Origin: Streptomyces pseudovenezuelae
Lineage (GTDB): Bacteria > Actinomycetota > Actinomycetes > Streptomycetales > Streptomycetaceae
Reading direction: 5' to 3'
NCBI RefSeq assembly: GCF_001513955.1
Contig: NZ_KQ948145.1
Coordinates: forward strand, 338,212 to 402,211
Length of the DNA: 64,000 bases
Below the pieces are notes generated by a model. The model ran no database searches. It was not told the DNA's origin and saw only the letters and a program-made list of their open reading frames with translations. Shown here piece after piece: positions 1 to 13,217 of the stretch; within the stretch, counting starts at the first letter, position 1, and each line of letters begins with the position of its first letter. The translations under genes were made by a program, and so were the position numbers.

Positions 1-1985
<1,985 letters not shown>

Positions 1986-2346
1986 GCCGCGTAGTGGTCC
2001 GGCCCGCCCGCGTACGGGTACCGCTCGGGGAACAGCGGTTGCCATCCCCGCGCGGGCGCGGCTTGTGCCAGCGCGTCCACCTCGGCCCGTGAACCGGCGT
2101 GGAACGCTAGGTGGTTGAGGCCGGGCCGCATCCGGTCGTGCCGGTCACCGCTCAGCGCCTCGGACCGCTCCACGACGACGTACGTCTCGCCGCGGCGCCA
2201 GCTCCTGCCCCGCTCCCACTCCTGGTACGGCGCCCAGCCGAGGCGTTCGAACAACCAGCCCCATTCCGCGACCGCACGGGGCAGGTCAGGCACCCACAGT
2301 TCGACGTGATGCAGCATCTGCTCCCCCGGACGACTCCGCGAACGCC

Positions 2347-2379
2347 GGTTCCCGGCACCCCCGCGGGGCACCGGGAACC
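2347..2379 (-). terminator. Hairpin downstream of the peptide ABC operon
   Basis: Arms GGTTCCCGG (2347-2355) and CCGGGAACC (2371-2379) pair perfectly, and the 15-base loop can form an additional C4/G4 stem. It lies between the stop of the last operon gene and the VOC gene. There is no T-run, as is common in Streptomyces. Confidence 0.6.
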
Positions 2380-2393
2380 ACACCGATCGGGTA

Positions 2394-3545
2394 CTACGCC
2401 GCGTGCACGACGTCCTTCTCCTCGGCGAAGTGGCAGGCGGACTCGTGCGCCGCCGGGGTGTCCACACCCTGGAACCGCTGGGGAACCGCCAGCAGCGGCG
2501 TCTCCTCGGCGCACTTGTCCTGCGCCTTCCAGCAGCGGGTGCGGAACCGGCAGCCCGAGGGCGGGTTGGCCGGCGAGGGCACGTCACCGGTCAGGATGAT
2601 CCGCTCGCGGTGCTCACGGGCGTCCGGGTCCGGCACGGGCACCGCGGAGAGCAGCGCCTGGGTGTAGGGGTGCGTCGGGTGGTCGTAGATCTGCTCGTCG
2701 GTGCCGATCTCCGCCATCTTGCCGAGGTACATCACGCCCACACGGTCCGAGATGTGCCGGACGATCGACAGGTCGTGCGCGATGAAGATGTAGGAGAGGT
2801 TGAACTCGTCCTGCAGTCGTTCCATCAGGTTGATGACCTGTGCCTGGACGGAGACGTCCAGGGCCGAGACCGGCTCGTCGCAGATGATGACCTCCGGGTT
2901 GAGCGCGAGGCCGCGGGCGATGCCGATGCGCTGGCGCTGACCGCCGGAGAACTGGTGCGGATAGCGGTTGATGTACTCGGGGTTCAGGCCCACGACGTCC
3001 AGGAGCTCCTGGACCTTGCGGCGCCGGTCACCCTTCGGGGCCACCTCCGGGTGGATGTCGAAGGGCTCCCCGATGATGTCACCCACCGTCATACGGGGGT
3101 TGAGCGAGGTGTACGGGTCCTGGAACACCATCTGGATGTTGCGGCGCACGGCCTTCATGGCGCGACCGGACAGCTTGGTGATGTCCTGGCCCTTGTAGAA
3201 GATCTCGCCCGCGGTGGCCCGCTCCAGGTTCATCAGCAGCTTGGCGACGGTCGACTTGCCGCAGCCGGACTCGCCCACGATGCCCAGGGTCTCGCCCTGG
3301 TACAGGTCGAAGGAGATGCCGTCGACCGCCTTGACCGCGCCGACCTGCCGCTTGAAGAGGATGCCCAGGGTCAGCGGGAAGTGCTTCACCAGGTTGCGCA
3401 CCTGCAGGATCGGCTCACCGCGCTCGACGGGCGCCTCGATCGCGGCGACCGCCTCCGACTCGGAGTGGGCGTCCACGACCTCCACCTCGGAGACGTTGGG
3501 GGCGGCGGCGTCCTGCGGCTCTTCGATCTTGCCGGGGTCAGCCAT
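2394..3545 (-). CDS. Peptide ABC transporter ATPase, OppF/DppF type
   Basis: A 383-residue cytoplasmic ATPase, the second of the two nucleotide-binding subunits of the five-gene importer. Visible are Walker A GESGCGKST, the Q-loop FQDPYTSLNPR, signature FSGGQRQRI, Walker B IICDEPVSALD, the switch-histidine segment IAHDLS and the C-terminal oligopeptide motif CRFRTRC. An acidic 40-residue N-terminal extension precedes the ATPase fold. The start ATG (3543-3545) overlaps the stop of the upstream ATPase gene by 8 bases and has GAAGGAGA upstream, so translation is coupled. It is the last gene of the operon. Peptide transport is inferred from family and operon; the exact substrate is unknown. Confidence 0.95.
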   Translation of the reverse strand: MADPGKIEEPQDAAAPNVSEVEVVDAHSESEAVAAIEAPVERGEPILQVRNLVKHFPLTLGILFKRQVGAVKAVDGISFDLYQGETLGIVGESGCGKSTVAKLLMNLERATAGEIFYKGQDITKLSGRAMKAVRRNIQMVFQDPYTSLNPRMTVGDIIGEPFDIHPEVAPKGDRRRKVQELLDVVGLNPEYINRYPHQFSGGQRQRIGIARGLALNPEVIICDEPVSALDVSVQAQVINLMERLQDEFNLSYIFIAHDLSIVRHISDRVGVMYLGKMAEIGTDEQIYDHPTHPYTQALLSAVPVPDPDAREHRERIILTGDVPSPANPPSGCRFRTRCWKAQDKCAEETPLLAVPQRFQGVDTPAAHESACHFAEEKDVVHAA

Positions 3546-4593
3546 CGATCGTCTCCTTCCGGAAGTGGCAAGCTGACGCGCGGCCGACCAGTTCGGTGCC
3601 GTCCTGCGCGGTGATCCCGAGCAGCGCCGGGACCTCGGTACGGCAGACGTCCTCGGCCCTCGGGCAGCGCGGGTTGAAGGCGCAACCGTCCGGAACGTGC
3701 AGCAGGTTGGGCGGCAGACCCTTGATCGCGTACAGCTCCTGGCCCTTCTGGTCCAGGCGCGGGATCGAGTCCAGCAGACCACGGGTGTACGGGTGCGCCG
3801 GGCGCTTGTACAGCTCGTGGACCGGGGCCCGCTCCACGATCCGGCCCGCGTACATCACGGCGATCTTGTCCGCGACGTCGGCGACCACACCCAGGTCGTG
3901 GGTGATCAGGATCAGACCCATGTTGTACTCGCGCTGGAGCTCCGCGAGCAGGTCCATGACCTGGGCCTGGACCGTCACGTCGAGGGCCGTGGTGGGCTCG
4001 TCGGCGATGATCAGGTCGGGCTCCAGCGCCAGCGCCATGGCGATCATGATGCGCTGGCGCATACCGCCGGAGAACTGGTGCGGGTAGTCGCTGATCCGGG
4101 CCGCGGCTGCCGGGATCTTCACCCGGTCCATCAGCTCGATCGCCTTGGCCTTGGCGTCCTTCTTGGACAGGCCCTGGTGGACGCGGAACATCTCGCCGAG
4201 CTGGTAGCCGACACTGAGCACCGGGTTGAGCGAGCTGAGCGCGTCCTGGAAGATCATGGCGATCCGGCGGCCGCGGATCTTGCGGCGCTCCTCGGCGGAC
4301 ATCTTCAGCATGTCCTGGCCGCGGAAGAGGATCTCGCCCTGCGGGATCGTCGCCGGGGGCATGTCGAGAATGCCCATGATCGCCTGCGCGGTCACGGACT
4401 TGCCGGAGCCGGACTCGCCGAGCACGGCGAGCGTCTCGCCCGCGCTGACGCTGTAGTTGACGCCGTTGACGGCCCGTACGACACCCTCGCGGGTGCGGAA
4501 CTCGACGTGCAGGTCACGCACTTCGAGCAGCGGGCCGCCGTTGTCCTCGCCGTCACGCGGCGAGGGCACGAAGGCTTCTTCGATGATGGTCAC
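3538..4593 (-). CDS. Peptide ABC transporter ATPase, OppD/DppD type
   Basis: A 351-residue ATPase paired with the next gene. Walker A is GESGSGKSV, the Q-loop region reads FQDALSSLNP, the signature FSGGMRQRI, Walker B LIIADEPTTALD, followed by ITHDLG. The C-terminus has CAFNPRCP, the cluster/peptide-site motif of OppD-like subunits. The start is the GTG at 4591-4593 with GAGGGAGG upstream; an upstream ATG is absent. It is separated from the preceding permease gene by 11 bases and overlaps the following ATPase gene by 8 bases, which indicates a tightly coupled operon. Confidence 0.95.
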   Translation of the reverse strand: MTIIEEAFVPSPRDGEDNGGPLLEVRDLHVEFRTREGVVRAVNGVNYSVSAGETLAVLGESGSGKSVTAQAIMGILDMPPATIPQGEILFRGQDMLKMSAEERRKIRGRRIAMIFQDALSSLNPVLSVGYQLGEMFRVHQGLSKKDAKAKAIELMDRVKIPAAAARISDYPHQFSGGMRQRIMIAMALALEPDLIIADEPTTALDVTVQAQVMDLLAELQREYNMGLILITHDLGVVADVADKIAVMYAGRIVERAPVHELYKRPAHPYTRGLLDSIPRLDQKGQELYAIKGLPPNLLHVPDGCAFNPRCPRAEDVCRTEVPALLGITAQDGTELVGRASACHFRKETIDG

Positions 4594-4604
4594 GTACGCC
4601 TCCC

Positions 4605-5552
4605 TCAGCGCGTCTTCGGGTCAAGGGCGTTGCGGACCGCTTCGCCGAGCATGATGAATGCCAGCACCGTCAGGGTGAGCATGATCGACGGATAGAGCAT
4701 GATCCACTGCGCCACCCGGATCTGGTTGCCGCCGTCGGAGATGTCGTTGCCCCAGGAGACGCCGTTGAGACCGAGGCCCAGGAAGGACAGGGTCGCCTCG
4801 GAGCCGATGTAGACGCCGAGCGAGATGGTCGCGACGACGATCACCGGGGCCAGGGTGTTCGGCAGGATGTGCCGGAACAGGATGCGCGGAGTGCTCGCGC
4901 CCAGCGCCTTGGCGGCCTGCACGTAGTCCGACTGCTTGGTGGTGATCACCGCACCGCGCATGACACGGGCCAGCTGGGTCCAGCCGAAGAAACCGAGGGC
5001 GCCGATGACGACCCAGGCGGTGCGCTCCGGGAAGGAGTTGAGGACGACCATCGTGCCGAGCAGGAACGGGATGCCGAAGAACACGTCGACCAGGCGCGAC
5101 AGGACGGAGTCGACCAGACCGCCGAAGTAGCCGGCGATCATGCCGACCAGACCGCCCACGATGGTCACCAGGAGCGTGGTGCCGAAGCCGACGGCTATGG
5201 AGGCCCGGGCGCCGTAGATGAGCCGTGCGTAGACGCTGCGGCCCTGCTGGTCGTAGCCCAGCCACTCGGCCGAGAAGACCTTGCCGAGCTGCGGCTTCTG
5301 CAGATAGTGCTTGGACAGATCGCCGTAGGCCGGGTTGGCACTGGTGAACCAGCCCGGGAAGAAGGTGATCGTCAGCAGCAGCAGGATCAGCACCGCGGAG
5401 ATGATGAAGATCTTGTTGCGGCGCAGGTCCTGCCAGGCGTCGCCCCACAGGCTGCGGGTCTTCTCGGACTTGACGACCTGCAGGGCCGGGGCGGCCACGT
5501 CCACGGCGTCCGGGGCGGCGACGGAGGTGTCGGATTTGGTCATGTCAGGCAT
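4605..5552 (-). CDS. Peptide ABC transporter permease, DppC/OppC type
   Basis: A 315-residue inner-membrane permease. After a charged cytoplasmic N-terminus, one membrane helix (IFIISAVLILLLLTITFF) is followed by a loop. Five further hydrophobic helices carry the binding-protein-dependent transport EAA-type loop (QAAKALGAS...ILFRHILPN), which contacts the ATPases. I chose the ATG at 5550-5552, which overlaps the stop of the upstream permease by 8 bases (ATGCCTGA); a second ATG nine bases further in (5543) is also possible. The order permease B, permease C, ATPase D, ATPase F is the standard opp/dpp order. Confidence 0.94.
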   Translation of the reverse strand: MPDMTKSDTSVAAPDAVDVAAPALQVVKSEKTRSLWGDAWQDLRRNKIFIISAVLILLLLTITFFPGWFTSANPAYGDLSKHYLQKPQLGKVFSAEWLGYDQQGRSVYARLIYGARASIAVGFGTTLLVTIVGGLVGMIAGYFGGLVDSVLSRLVDVFFGIPFLLGTMVVLNSFPERTAWVVIGALGFFGWTQLARVMRGAVITTKQSDYVQAAKALGASTPRILFRHILPNTLAPVIVVATISLGVYIGSEATLSFLGLGLNGVSWGNDISDGGNQIRVAQWIMLYPSIMLTLTVLAFIMLGEAVRNALDPKTR

Positions 5553-6477
5553 AGCGAATCCTCGGGTCAAGGACCGCGTAGAGCAGGTCGACAAGGAGGC
5601 TGGCGACAAGGTAGACGAGGACGAGGATGGTCACCAGCCCGACGAGGGTGGTGCCTTCGCGGCGGACGATCGACTGGTAGATCGTGCCACCGATGCCCTG
5701 GATGTTGAAGATGCCCTCGGTGACGACGGCACCGCCGAGCAGCGCGCCGATGTCGGTGCCCAGGTAGGTGACCACGGGGATCATCGAGTTGCGCATCAGG
5801 TGGACGCTCACCACCCGGCGGCGGGGCAGGCCCTTGGCGACAGCCGTACGGACGTAGTCCGCGCGCATGTTCTCCGCGATCGAGGTGCGGGTCAGCCGGG
5901 ACACATAGGCGAGTGACGCGGTGGCCAGCACCACGGCCGGCATCAGCAACTGCCCGTAGTTCGACGGGTCGTTGACGTTCGGTTCGAGCCACTGCAGTTC
6001 GTCGGCGAAGATCCACTTGAGGATGAAGCCGAGGACGAACACCGGGACCGAGATCAGCAGCAGCGTGATCAGCAGGACCGTGGTGTCGGCGGCGCGTCCG
6101 GCACGCAGGCCGGCGAAGACGCCGAGGCCGATGCCGATGACGAGCTCGATGGCGAAGGCGAAGCTGCCCAGCCGCAGGGTGACCGGGAACGCGTCGGCGA
6201 GCACATCGGTGACGGGACGGCCGCTGGCGATCTGCGTGCCGAAGTCGAAGTGAAGGACGATGCCCTTCATGTAGTCCCAGTACTGCACGAGGATCGGCTG
6301 GTCGAGCCCGTACTGGTGCCGGAGCGCGGCGATCACCTGTGGGCTGCCGCCCTTGTCGCCGAAGAGCCCGCGCACGGGGTCACCGGGCAGGGCGTAGACC
6401 ATGAGGAAGATAAGCAGGGTCGTCCCGATGAAGACCGGGACCATCTGGAGCAGTCGTCGTGCGACATAGCGCCCCAT
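5545..6477 (-). CDS. Peptide ABC transporter permease, DppB/OppB type
   Basis: A 310-residue permease beginning MGRYVARRLLQMVPVFIG, the usual first membrane helix of DppB proteins, with the GDPVRG motif just after it. Five more helices follow, with the cytoplasmic EAA loop (RTAVAKGLPRRRVVSVHLMRN). The ATG at 6475-6477 is preceded by TGGAGG at a good distance. A 150-base gap with a hairpin separates it from the upstream binding-protein gene, so its expression is probably lower than that of the lipoprotein. Confidence 0.94.
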   Translation of the reverse strand: MGRYVARRLLQMVPVFIGTTLLIFLMVYALPGDPVRGLFGDKGGSPQVIAALRHQYGLDQPILVQYWDYMKGIVLHFDFGTQIASGRPVTDVLADAFPVTLRLGSFAFAIELVIGIGLGVFAGLRAGRAADTTVLLITLLLISVPVFVLGFILKWIFADELQWLEPNVNDPSNYGQLLMPAVVLATASLAYVSRLTRTSIAENMRADYVRTAVAKGLPRRRVVSVHLMRNSMIPVVTYLGTDIGALLGGAVVTEGIFNIQGIGGTIYQSIVRREGTTLVGLVTILVLVYLVASLLVDLLYAVLDPRIRYA

Positions 6478-6578
6478 CGTGCCTCCATAAAAGGGTCACA
6501 GCGGCAACAGGCAGGCCCTCTCCTCGCGCACCACTCGGTGACACACGTGGAAAGGGCCCCCCGGCCGCTGCCGTTGCT

Positions 6579-6608
6579 GACCGGGGCGCGGGCGTGCACG
6601 CCCCGGTC
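6579..6608 (-). terminator. Attenuating hairpin between binding protein and permease genes
   Basis: Arms GACCGGGGCG (6579-6588) and CGCCCCGGTC (6599-6608) are perfectly complementary with a 10-base loop. The hairpin lies just after the binding-protein stop and before the permease start. Such hairpins typically allow partial read-through so that the binding protein is made in excess. Confidence 0.65.
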
Positions 6609-6627
6609 GGCAACGAGCTGTCAGCGG

Positions 6628-8250
6628 TTACTTTTTGACCTGGACGCCGGTCAGGATCGGGTCTCCGTCCTGGGCGAACTTCACGCCCGAGACCTTCTCC
6701 GAGTAGCCCGCGTTGACCTTGTAGTACCAGAGCGGAATGCTCGGCATGTAGTTCGGGAGCTGCTTCTCGATCTCCTGGTACTTCTTCACCGACTCGTCCA
6801 GCGTGGCGGCGCCGTCGGCGGCGGCGATCTCGCTGTCGATCGTCTTGTTGGAGAAGCCGCTCTGGTTGCCGTCCGACTTCGATCCGAACAGGTCACGGAT
6901 GAAGTTGGCGTTCATCGGGAAGTCCAGCACCCAGCCCGAGCGGTACAGGGACTTGACCTCGTGGGCGTCACGGGCCTGGAGGTCGGCCTGGAAGTCGGCC
7001 TTCGCGTCGCCGGCGCACTTCACACCGGTGGCGTTGGTGATGGAGTTGCAGACCGCCTCCACCCACTCCTTGTGGCCACCATCGGTGTTGTACTGGATGG
7101 TGATGGAGTTGCCGGGAACGCCGCCACCCTCCTTGATGAGCGCCTTGGCCTTGGCCGGGTCGTACTTGGTGACGTCACCCGCGGCGTTGGGCTGGAAGCC
7201 GAGAACGCCCTTGGCGACCCAGCCGGTGGCGGGCTCACGGGTGCCCTGGAGCACGGTCTTGGTGATGGTGTCGCGGTCGATCGCCATCGACAGACCCTGG
7301 ATGACCTTCGGGTCGATGTCCTTCCACTGCTTCGAGTAGAAGGCCGGGGCGATGGTCTGGATCGCGGAGTACGGCTGGTCGACCGCGCGGTCGCCGAGGT
7401 CCTGCTTGTAGACCGGCAGGTCCTTCGGGGCGACCTGGGTGATGACGTCGAGGTTCCCGGACTTCAGGTCCTCGTAGGCCGTCTCGGGGGTGGAGTAGTT
7501 CTTGAAGACCACGCCACCGTTCTTCGCCGCGTTCGAGCCCTCGTAGCCGGCGTACTTCTTGACCGTGATGGCCTTCTTGTGGTCCCAGCTGACGAACTGG
7601 TAGGGACCGTTGCCCACGGGCTTCTGGCCGGCGGCGGCCGGGTCCTTGTAGAAGGACTCGGGCAGCGGCGAGAAGACCTCGTAGCCGAGCTTGTAGACGA
7701 AGTAGGGGATCGCCTTCGACAGCGTGATGGTGAAGGTGCTGTCGTCGACGACCTTCAGGCCGGAGAGCTCGGTGGCCTTGGACTTGCCCGACGCGGGGGC
7801 GACCTGGTCGTAACCCGCGATGTCCGAGAACCAGAAGCTGTTGGTCTGCTTGTTGGCGGGGTTCGCGGCCCAGTTCCAGGCCTTGACGTAGGACTCGGCT
7901 GTGACCGGGGTGCCGTCGTGGAACTTCCACCCGGACTTGAGCTTGACCGTGTAGGTCTTGCTGTCCTTGGTGTCGACGGACTGGGCGTTCATCATGACGA
8001 TCTTGCCGCTGCTGTCGTAGTCCACCAGGCCGGTGAACAGCGACTTGATCACGATGCTGCCGTAGGACTCCATGGTGTTGGCCGGCTGCAGCGGGTTCTG
8101 CGGCTCACCGGACTCGACCGTGAACGTGCCGTTCGGGTCGACCGCTGCCTTGCTGTCACTGCCGCTGTCGTCGCCACCACCGCAGGCGGTAACTCCCAGT
8201 GCCACAACCGCGGCTATCGCGACCCACTTGGCACTCTTCGCACCGCGCAT
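6628..8250 (-). CDS. Peptide-type ABC transporter substrate-binding lipoprotein (SBP_bac_5 family)
   Basis: A 540-residue lipoprotein that captures the substrate outside the membrane. The N-terminus has a positively charged start, a hydrophobic segment and the lipobox VTAC, with Cys23 as the predicted lipid-modified residue, followed by a Gly/Asp/Ser linker. The body shows the family 5 features GDPQNPL-like start (here EPQNPLQPANT), KFHDGTPVTAESYVKAWNW and KPVGNGPYQFVSW. I chose the ATG at 8248-8250 because GAGGAGGAA lies just upstream; the frame stays open further upstream but lacks a signal peptide there. It is the first gene of the five-gene operon. It resembles BldKB-class peptide-binding proteins, but the gene order differs from bldK as I remember it, so I do not assign that name. 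Confidence 0.94.
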   Translation of the reverse strand: MRGAKSAKWVAIAAVVALGVTACGGGDDSGSDSKAAVDPNGTFTVESGEPQNPLQPANTMESYGSIVIKSLFTGLVDYDSSGKIVMMNAQSVDTKDSKTYTVKLKSGWKFHDGTPVTAESYVKAWNWAANPANKQTNSFWFSDIAGYDQVAPASGKSKATELSGLKVVDDSTFTITLSKAIPYFVYKLGYEVFSPLPESFYKDPAAAGQKPVGNGPYQFVSWDHKKAITVKKYAGYEGSNAAKNGGVVFKNYSTPETAYEDLKSGNLDVITQVAPKDLPVYKQDLGDRAVDQPYSAIQTIAPAFYSKQWKDIDPKVIQGLSMAIDRDTITKTVLQGTREPATGWVAKGVLGFQPNAAGDVTKYDPAKAKALIKEGGGVPGNSITIQYNTDGGHKEWVEAVCNSITNATGVKCAGDAKADFQADLQARDAHEVKSLYRSGWVLDFPMNANFIRDLFGSKSDGNQSGFSNKTIDSEIAAADGAATLDESVKKYQEIEKQLPNYMPSIPLWYYKVNAGYSEKVSGVKFAQDGDPILTGVQVKK

Positions 8251-8846
8251 GGGTTCCTCCTCAAGAATCCATTGGTTCACTGCAAAGGGCTGCACTCGAC
8301 CAACGCCGTTATCGGCGCCTGAAAATGATCGTGCCCCCAGCGCTCGCAGGCCTGCGCCGCCTTTCAGCGCGCGTCCCGGCCATCCGAGCTCTACGCGCCT
8401 AACTATCTGCCATGAGACGAAGCTGAACCACACCGTCGAGGTCTCGGTTCGATCACACCTCGCGCTCACATCTTCCAAAATCCGGACAAAGGGATAGAGG
8501 AAAGATTCCTGCGAAACGGACTTGTTACACATCTACCGGTGTCGAGTGTCCGCATTCCGGACGTCACGGCGGGAAAAATGACTTGCGGTGACGTCGGCCG
8601 CCATATAAGGGGCCTACTCAGCGTGTTCGCCCGGGCGGGACGCGGCCAACAGACTGTCCGTCAGGGCCGTTCGCCGGCGAACAGAGGCGACTGCACTTGT
8701 CCGCGCGCGGGGTGACGCACTCCGGAGGCTAGTACCGATCGTCCCCCGCAGGGCCGGGCTGCGCCGGACCAAAGGGTTATCCCTATGTCCTTGCTGAGTA
8801 AAAACTTCCTTCACCTGGCGTCCCGTTCACAAGTGCCGGAACGCCC
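8251..8846. other. Long intergenic region (596 bp) upstream of the peptide ABC operon
   Basis: No convincing gene is present; the short frames here lack ribosome sites and typical codon bias. It must hold the promoter of the binding-protein gene on the minus strand. On the plus strand, TTGCGG at 8583-8588 and TATAAG at 8604-8609 resemble a promoter but have a short 15-base spacer. The base composition is clearly richer in A/T than the neighbouring genes (for example 8461-8530). Confidence 0.6.
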
Positions 8847-8883
8847 GAGGAGCCAGGCTCCGCCTCCGGATGCCTGGCTCCTC
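8847..8883 (-). terminator. Strong terminator after typA
   Basis: Arms GAGGAGCCAGGC (8847-8858) and GCCTGGCTCCTC (8872-8883) form a perfect 12-bp stem with a 13-base loop. It lies 28 bases after the stop of typA. Confidence 0.8.
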
Positions 8884-8911
8884 TGTCGCCTCGTCGCCCG
8901 ACGGCGTCGGG

Positions 8912-10819
<1,908 letters not shown>

Positions 10820-10948
10820 ATTGCGGCGTACTCCCAGAGTGGTGAGAAGGCCCTGCTGCGTACGTCCGTGTGACGCGGGCCTGCCGGGCTTGACACGCCA
10901 CGGCCTCACCCCATCGTACGTTGCCTCCCGGGCCGGGGCTCGCCGGGC

Positions 10949-13186
10949 TCAGTGCCCGGTGGGGTCGGCCGACGGCTTCGCGCCCTTTTTCAGGAAGCCC
11001 ATGTCCTCGTAGACCGGCGTCTGGAATCCGAAGGAACCGGCGTTCACCACGTCCTTCTTCACGGCCGTCAGCTGCGGCCGCTGGTACAGCGGGATGGACC
11101 CGGCGGCGGCCCAGATCCGGGCGTCCGCCTTGCGGATCAGGCTCCGGCTCTTCCCCGCGTCGAGCGTGCCGAGGGCCTGGTCGAAGAGCTGGTCCACCTG
11201 GTCCGTGCCGACCCGGGTGTAGTTCTGCTCGACGTTCAGCGACCCGTCCGCGGCCGGCACCGGCTTGGCGAAGATCGGGCGCGCGTCGGTGGCGGGGAAG
11301 GCGGACGCGGGCCAGGAGTACAGCGCGAGGTCGTACTGCCCGGACGCGATGTGGTCCTTGAAGTAGCTCTCGTCGGAGACCTTGGAGATCTCGGTCCGGA
11401 TACCGACCTTCTCCAGCATCGAGGAGATCCTCCCGGCCACCGCGCGCAGCGTCTGGGACCCCGGGCCGGAGGGGAGCACGAAGCGCAGGGCGAGCGCCTT
11501 GCCGTCCTTGGCCAGCGCCTTCTTCGCCGCGTCCGCCGGAGCCGCGGTGCCCTTGGGGGCGTACGCCCCCGGCGCGCCGCCCTGCTTGAGCTTGTTCGCG
11601 TACTGCTTGCCGTCCTGGGCGAGATGGCGCGGGCCGTCCCCGCTCCCGCGGTGGTCCTTGGGGTCCTGGCCGTCGCCCTTGTCGTCCTCGCCGACGGTGT
11701 ACGACCCGTCGTCCCCCTCCCCGTCCTCGCCCGCGGAGTCCCGGGCGGCCTTCTTGCCCTCGGTCCCCGCCGCCTTCTCGCCCTTCTTCTTCTCCTTCTC
11801 GACCGGCCCGCCCGGCACCCAGCCGGCGTCCGCGAGCAGCGCCCGGGCCTCCTTGGCGTCCTGGCCGCCGAGCGCGCCGCTGTTGTCGGCGTAGGCGTCC
11901 TGGCCGGAGAGCGCGAGGTGGCTGCCGACGGGCACGGCGGGCAGCCCGAGCGGGGAGAGGACGACCCCGGCCAGCGCCTTGCGGTCGAGGGCGCGGGCCA
12001 CGGCCCGGCGCACCCGCTCGTCGGCGAGCGGACCCGAGGCGCCGTTGAGGGCGAGCTGGGTGTAGGCGGGCTCCAGGGACCTGCGGATCTCGAAGCCCTT
12101 CAGGGCCGCCTGCTCACGCTCGTAGGCGACGAGGGCCCTGCGCTTCTTCTGCCGGGCGCTGAGCTCGTCGTCGGCGGCCTCCTCGTCGTCGCCGTGGGCG
12201 AGGGCCCAGGAACGCAGCGCGTCGGCGGCCTCCAGGTTGCTGCCGGAGCGGTGGGCGGGCCGTCCGCCCGGGCCCGCGACCGGGCTCGCGCCGGAGGTCG
12301 CTCCGGCGCGGGCGGCGAGGCTGATGCGGCCGAGGGCCTCGGGGTCGACCTCGGCGAGCTCGATCGTGCCGGCGGCCAGCGCGGTGGCCCGCTTGTCGCG
12401 CGGTACCGCGCGCAGCACGATCTCGTTCAGCTTGGCGGGGTGGCCCCACCAGCGCGGATTGCGCACAAGGGTGATCTCGTCGTCCTTGCGGTCGACCTTC
12501 TTCACCTGGAAGGGACCGGCGGTGACCTTGAGCTTCTTGCGGGCGGAGTCGTTGAAGGAGTCCGGGGTGCCCATGACGTCCTTCGGGTACAGCGGCGAGA
12601 ACAGCGAGCGCCAGTCGGCGTACGGCCGCGCGAAGGTGACCTTGACCTCCAGGTCGTTGTCCCCGCGCTCGATCTTCTCGATGCGCTCGTAGCCGGCGTT
12701 GCGGGCGGTCCAGTACGCGGAGTCCTTGCCGGACAGGGCGCGCCACTGGGCGGCGAAGTCGGCGGCGCCGATCTCCCGGCCGTCGCTCCACACGGCCTGC
12801 TGGTTCAGCTTGTACAGCACGACCTGCTTCGGCCCGGTCTCGACGACCTTGGCCGACTCCAGGTAGGCGGGGTCGACCTGCGGCCGCCCGTTGGCGTCGA
12901 GCCGGTACATCGAGGGCAGGACCGCCTGGGCGACGGTGGTGGTGGTCGCGTCGGCGTCCGCCTGGAAGGTGTTCAGGGTCTCCGGGACGGTGTCCACGGC
13001 CCAGTGCAGGGTGCCGCCGTCGGCCACCTGGTCGCGGGCGACGGGCGCGATGTCCTGCTCCGCGAGCGGCTTGCTCGACTTGTCCTCGGAACTGCACCCG
13101 GAGAGCGCGGTCACCGCGAGCGCGCCCGCGGTGAGGAAGACGACCGAGCGCGTGACCGCGCGCAGTGCGACGCCGTTGTGGGACAT
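10949..13186 (-). CDS. Orphan ABC-type substrate-binding lipoprotein, family 5, with long charged insert
   Basis: A 745-residue lipoprotein of the SBP_bac_5 family. The signal sequence ends in LSGC with Cys31 as the predicted lipidation site. The body starts GGTLHWAVDTVPETLNTFQ, typical of the family. It is about 200 residues longer than usual. The extra length includes a Lys/Glu/Asp/Gly-rich, probably disordered insert encoded at about 11600-11810, and a second one near 12120-12210. No permease or ATPase gene adjoins it, so it either serves a transporter encoded elsewhere (the peptide operon on the other side of typA is a candidate) or acts as a sensor. The ATG at 13184-13186 follows GGAGGTAAG. 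A pair of TGATCAC boxes flanks the likely promoter. Confidence 0.9.
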   Translation of the reverse strand: MSHNGVALRAVTRSVVFLTAGALAVTALSGCSSEDKSSKPLAEQDIAPVARDQVADGGTLHWAVDTVPETLNTFQADADATTTTVAQAVLPSMYRLDANGRPQVDPAYLESAKVVETGPKQVVLYKLNQQAVWSDGREIGAADFAAQWRALSGKDSAYWTARNAGYERIEKIERGDNDLEVKVTFARPYADWRSLFSPLYPKDVMGTPDSFNDSARKKLKVTAGPFQVKKVDRKDDEITLVRNPRWWGHPAKLNEIVLRAVPRDKRATALAAGTIELAEVDPEALGRISLAARAGATSGASPVAGPGGRPAHRSGSNLEAADALRSWALAHGDDEEAADDELSARQKKRRALVAYEREQAALKGFEIRRSLEPAYTQLALNGASGPLADERVRRAVARALDRKALAGVVLSPLGLPAVPVGSHLALSGQDAYADNSGALGGQDAKEARALLADAGWVPGGPVEKEKKKGEKAAGTEGKKAARDSAGEDGEGDDGSYTVGEDDKGDGQDPKDHRGSGDGPRHLAQDGKQYANKLKQGGAPGAYAPKGTAAPADAAKKALAKDGKALALRFVLPSGPGSQTLRAVAGRISSMLEKVGIRTEISKVSDESYFKDHIASGQYDLALYSWPASAFPATDARPIFAKPVPAADGSLNVEQNYTRVGTDQVDQLFDQALGTLDAGKSRSLIRKADARIWAAAGSIPLYQRPQLTAVKKDVVNAGSFGFQTPVYEDMGFLKKGAKPSADPTGH

Positions 13187-13217
13187 CTCTGCTTACCTCC
13201 GGGAGCCGCGGGCGTTA

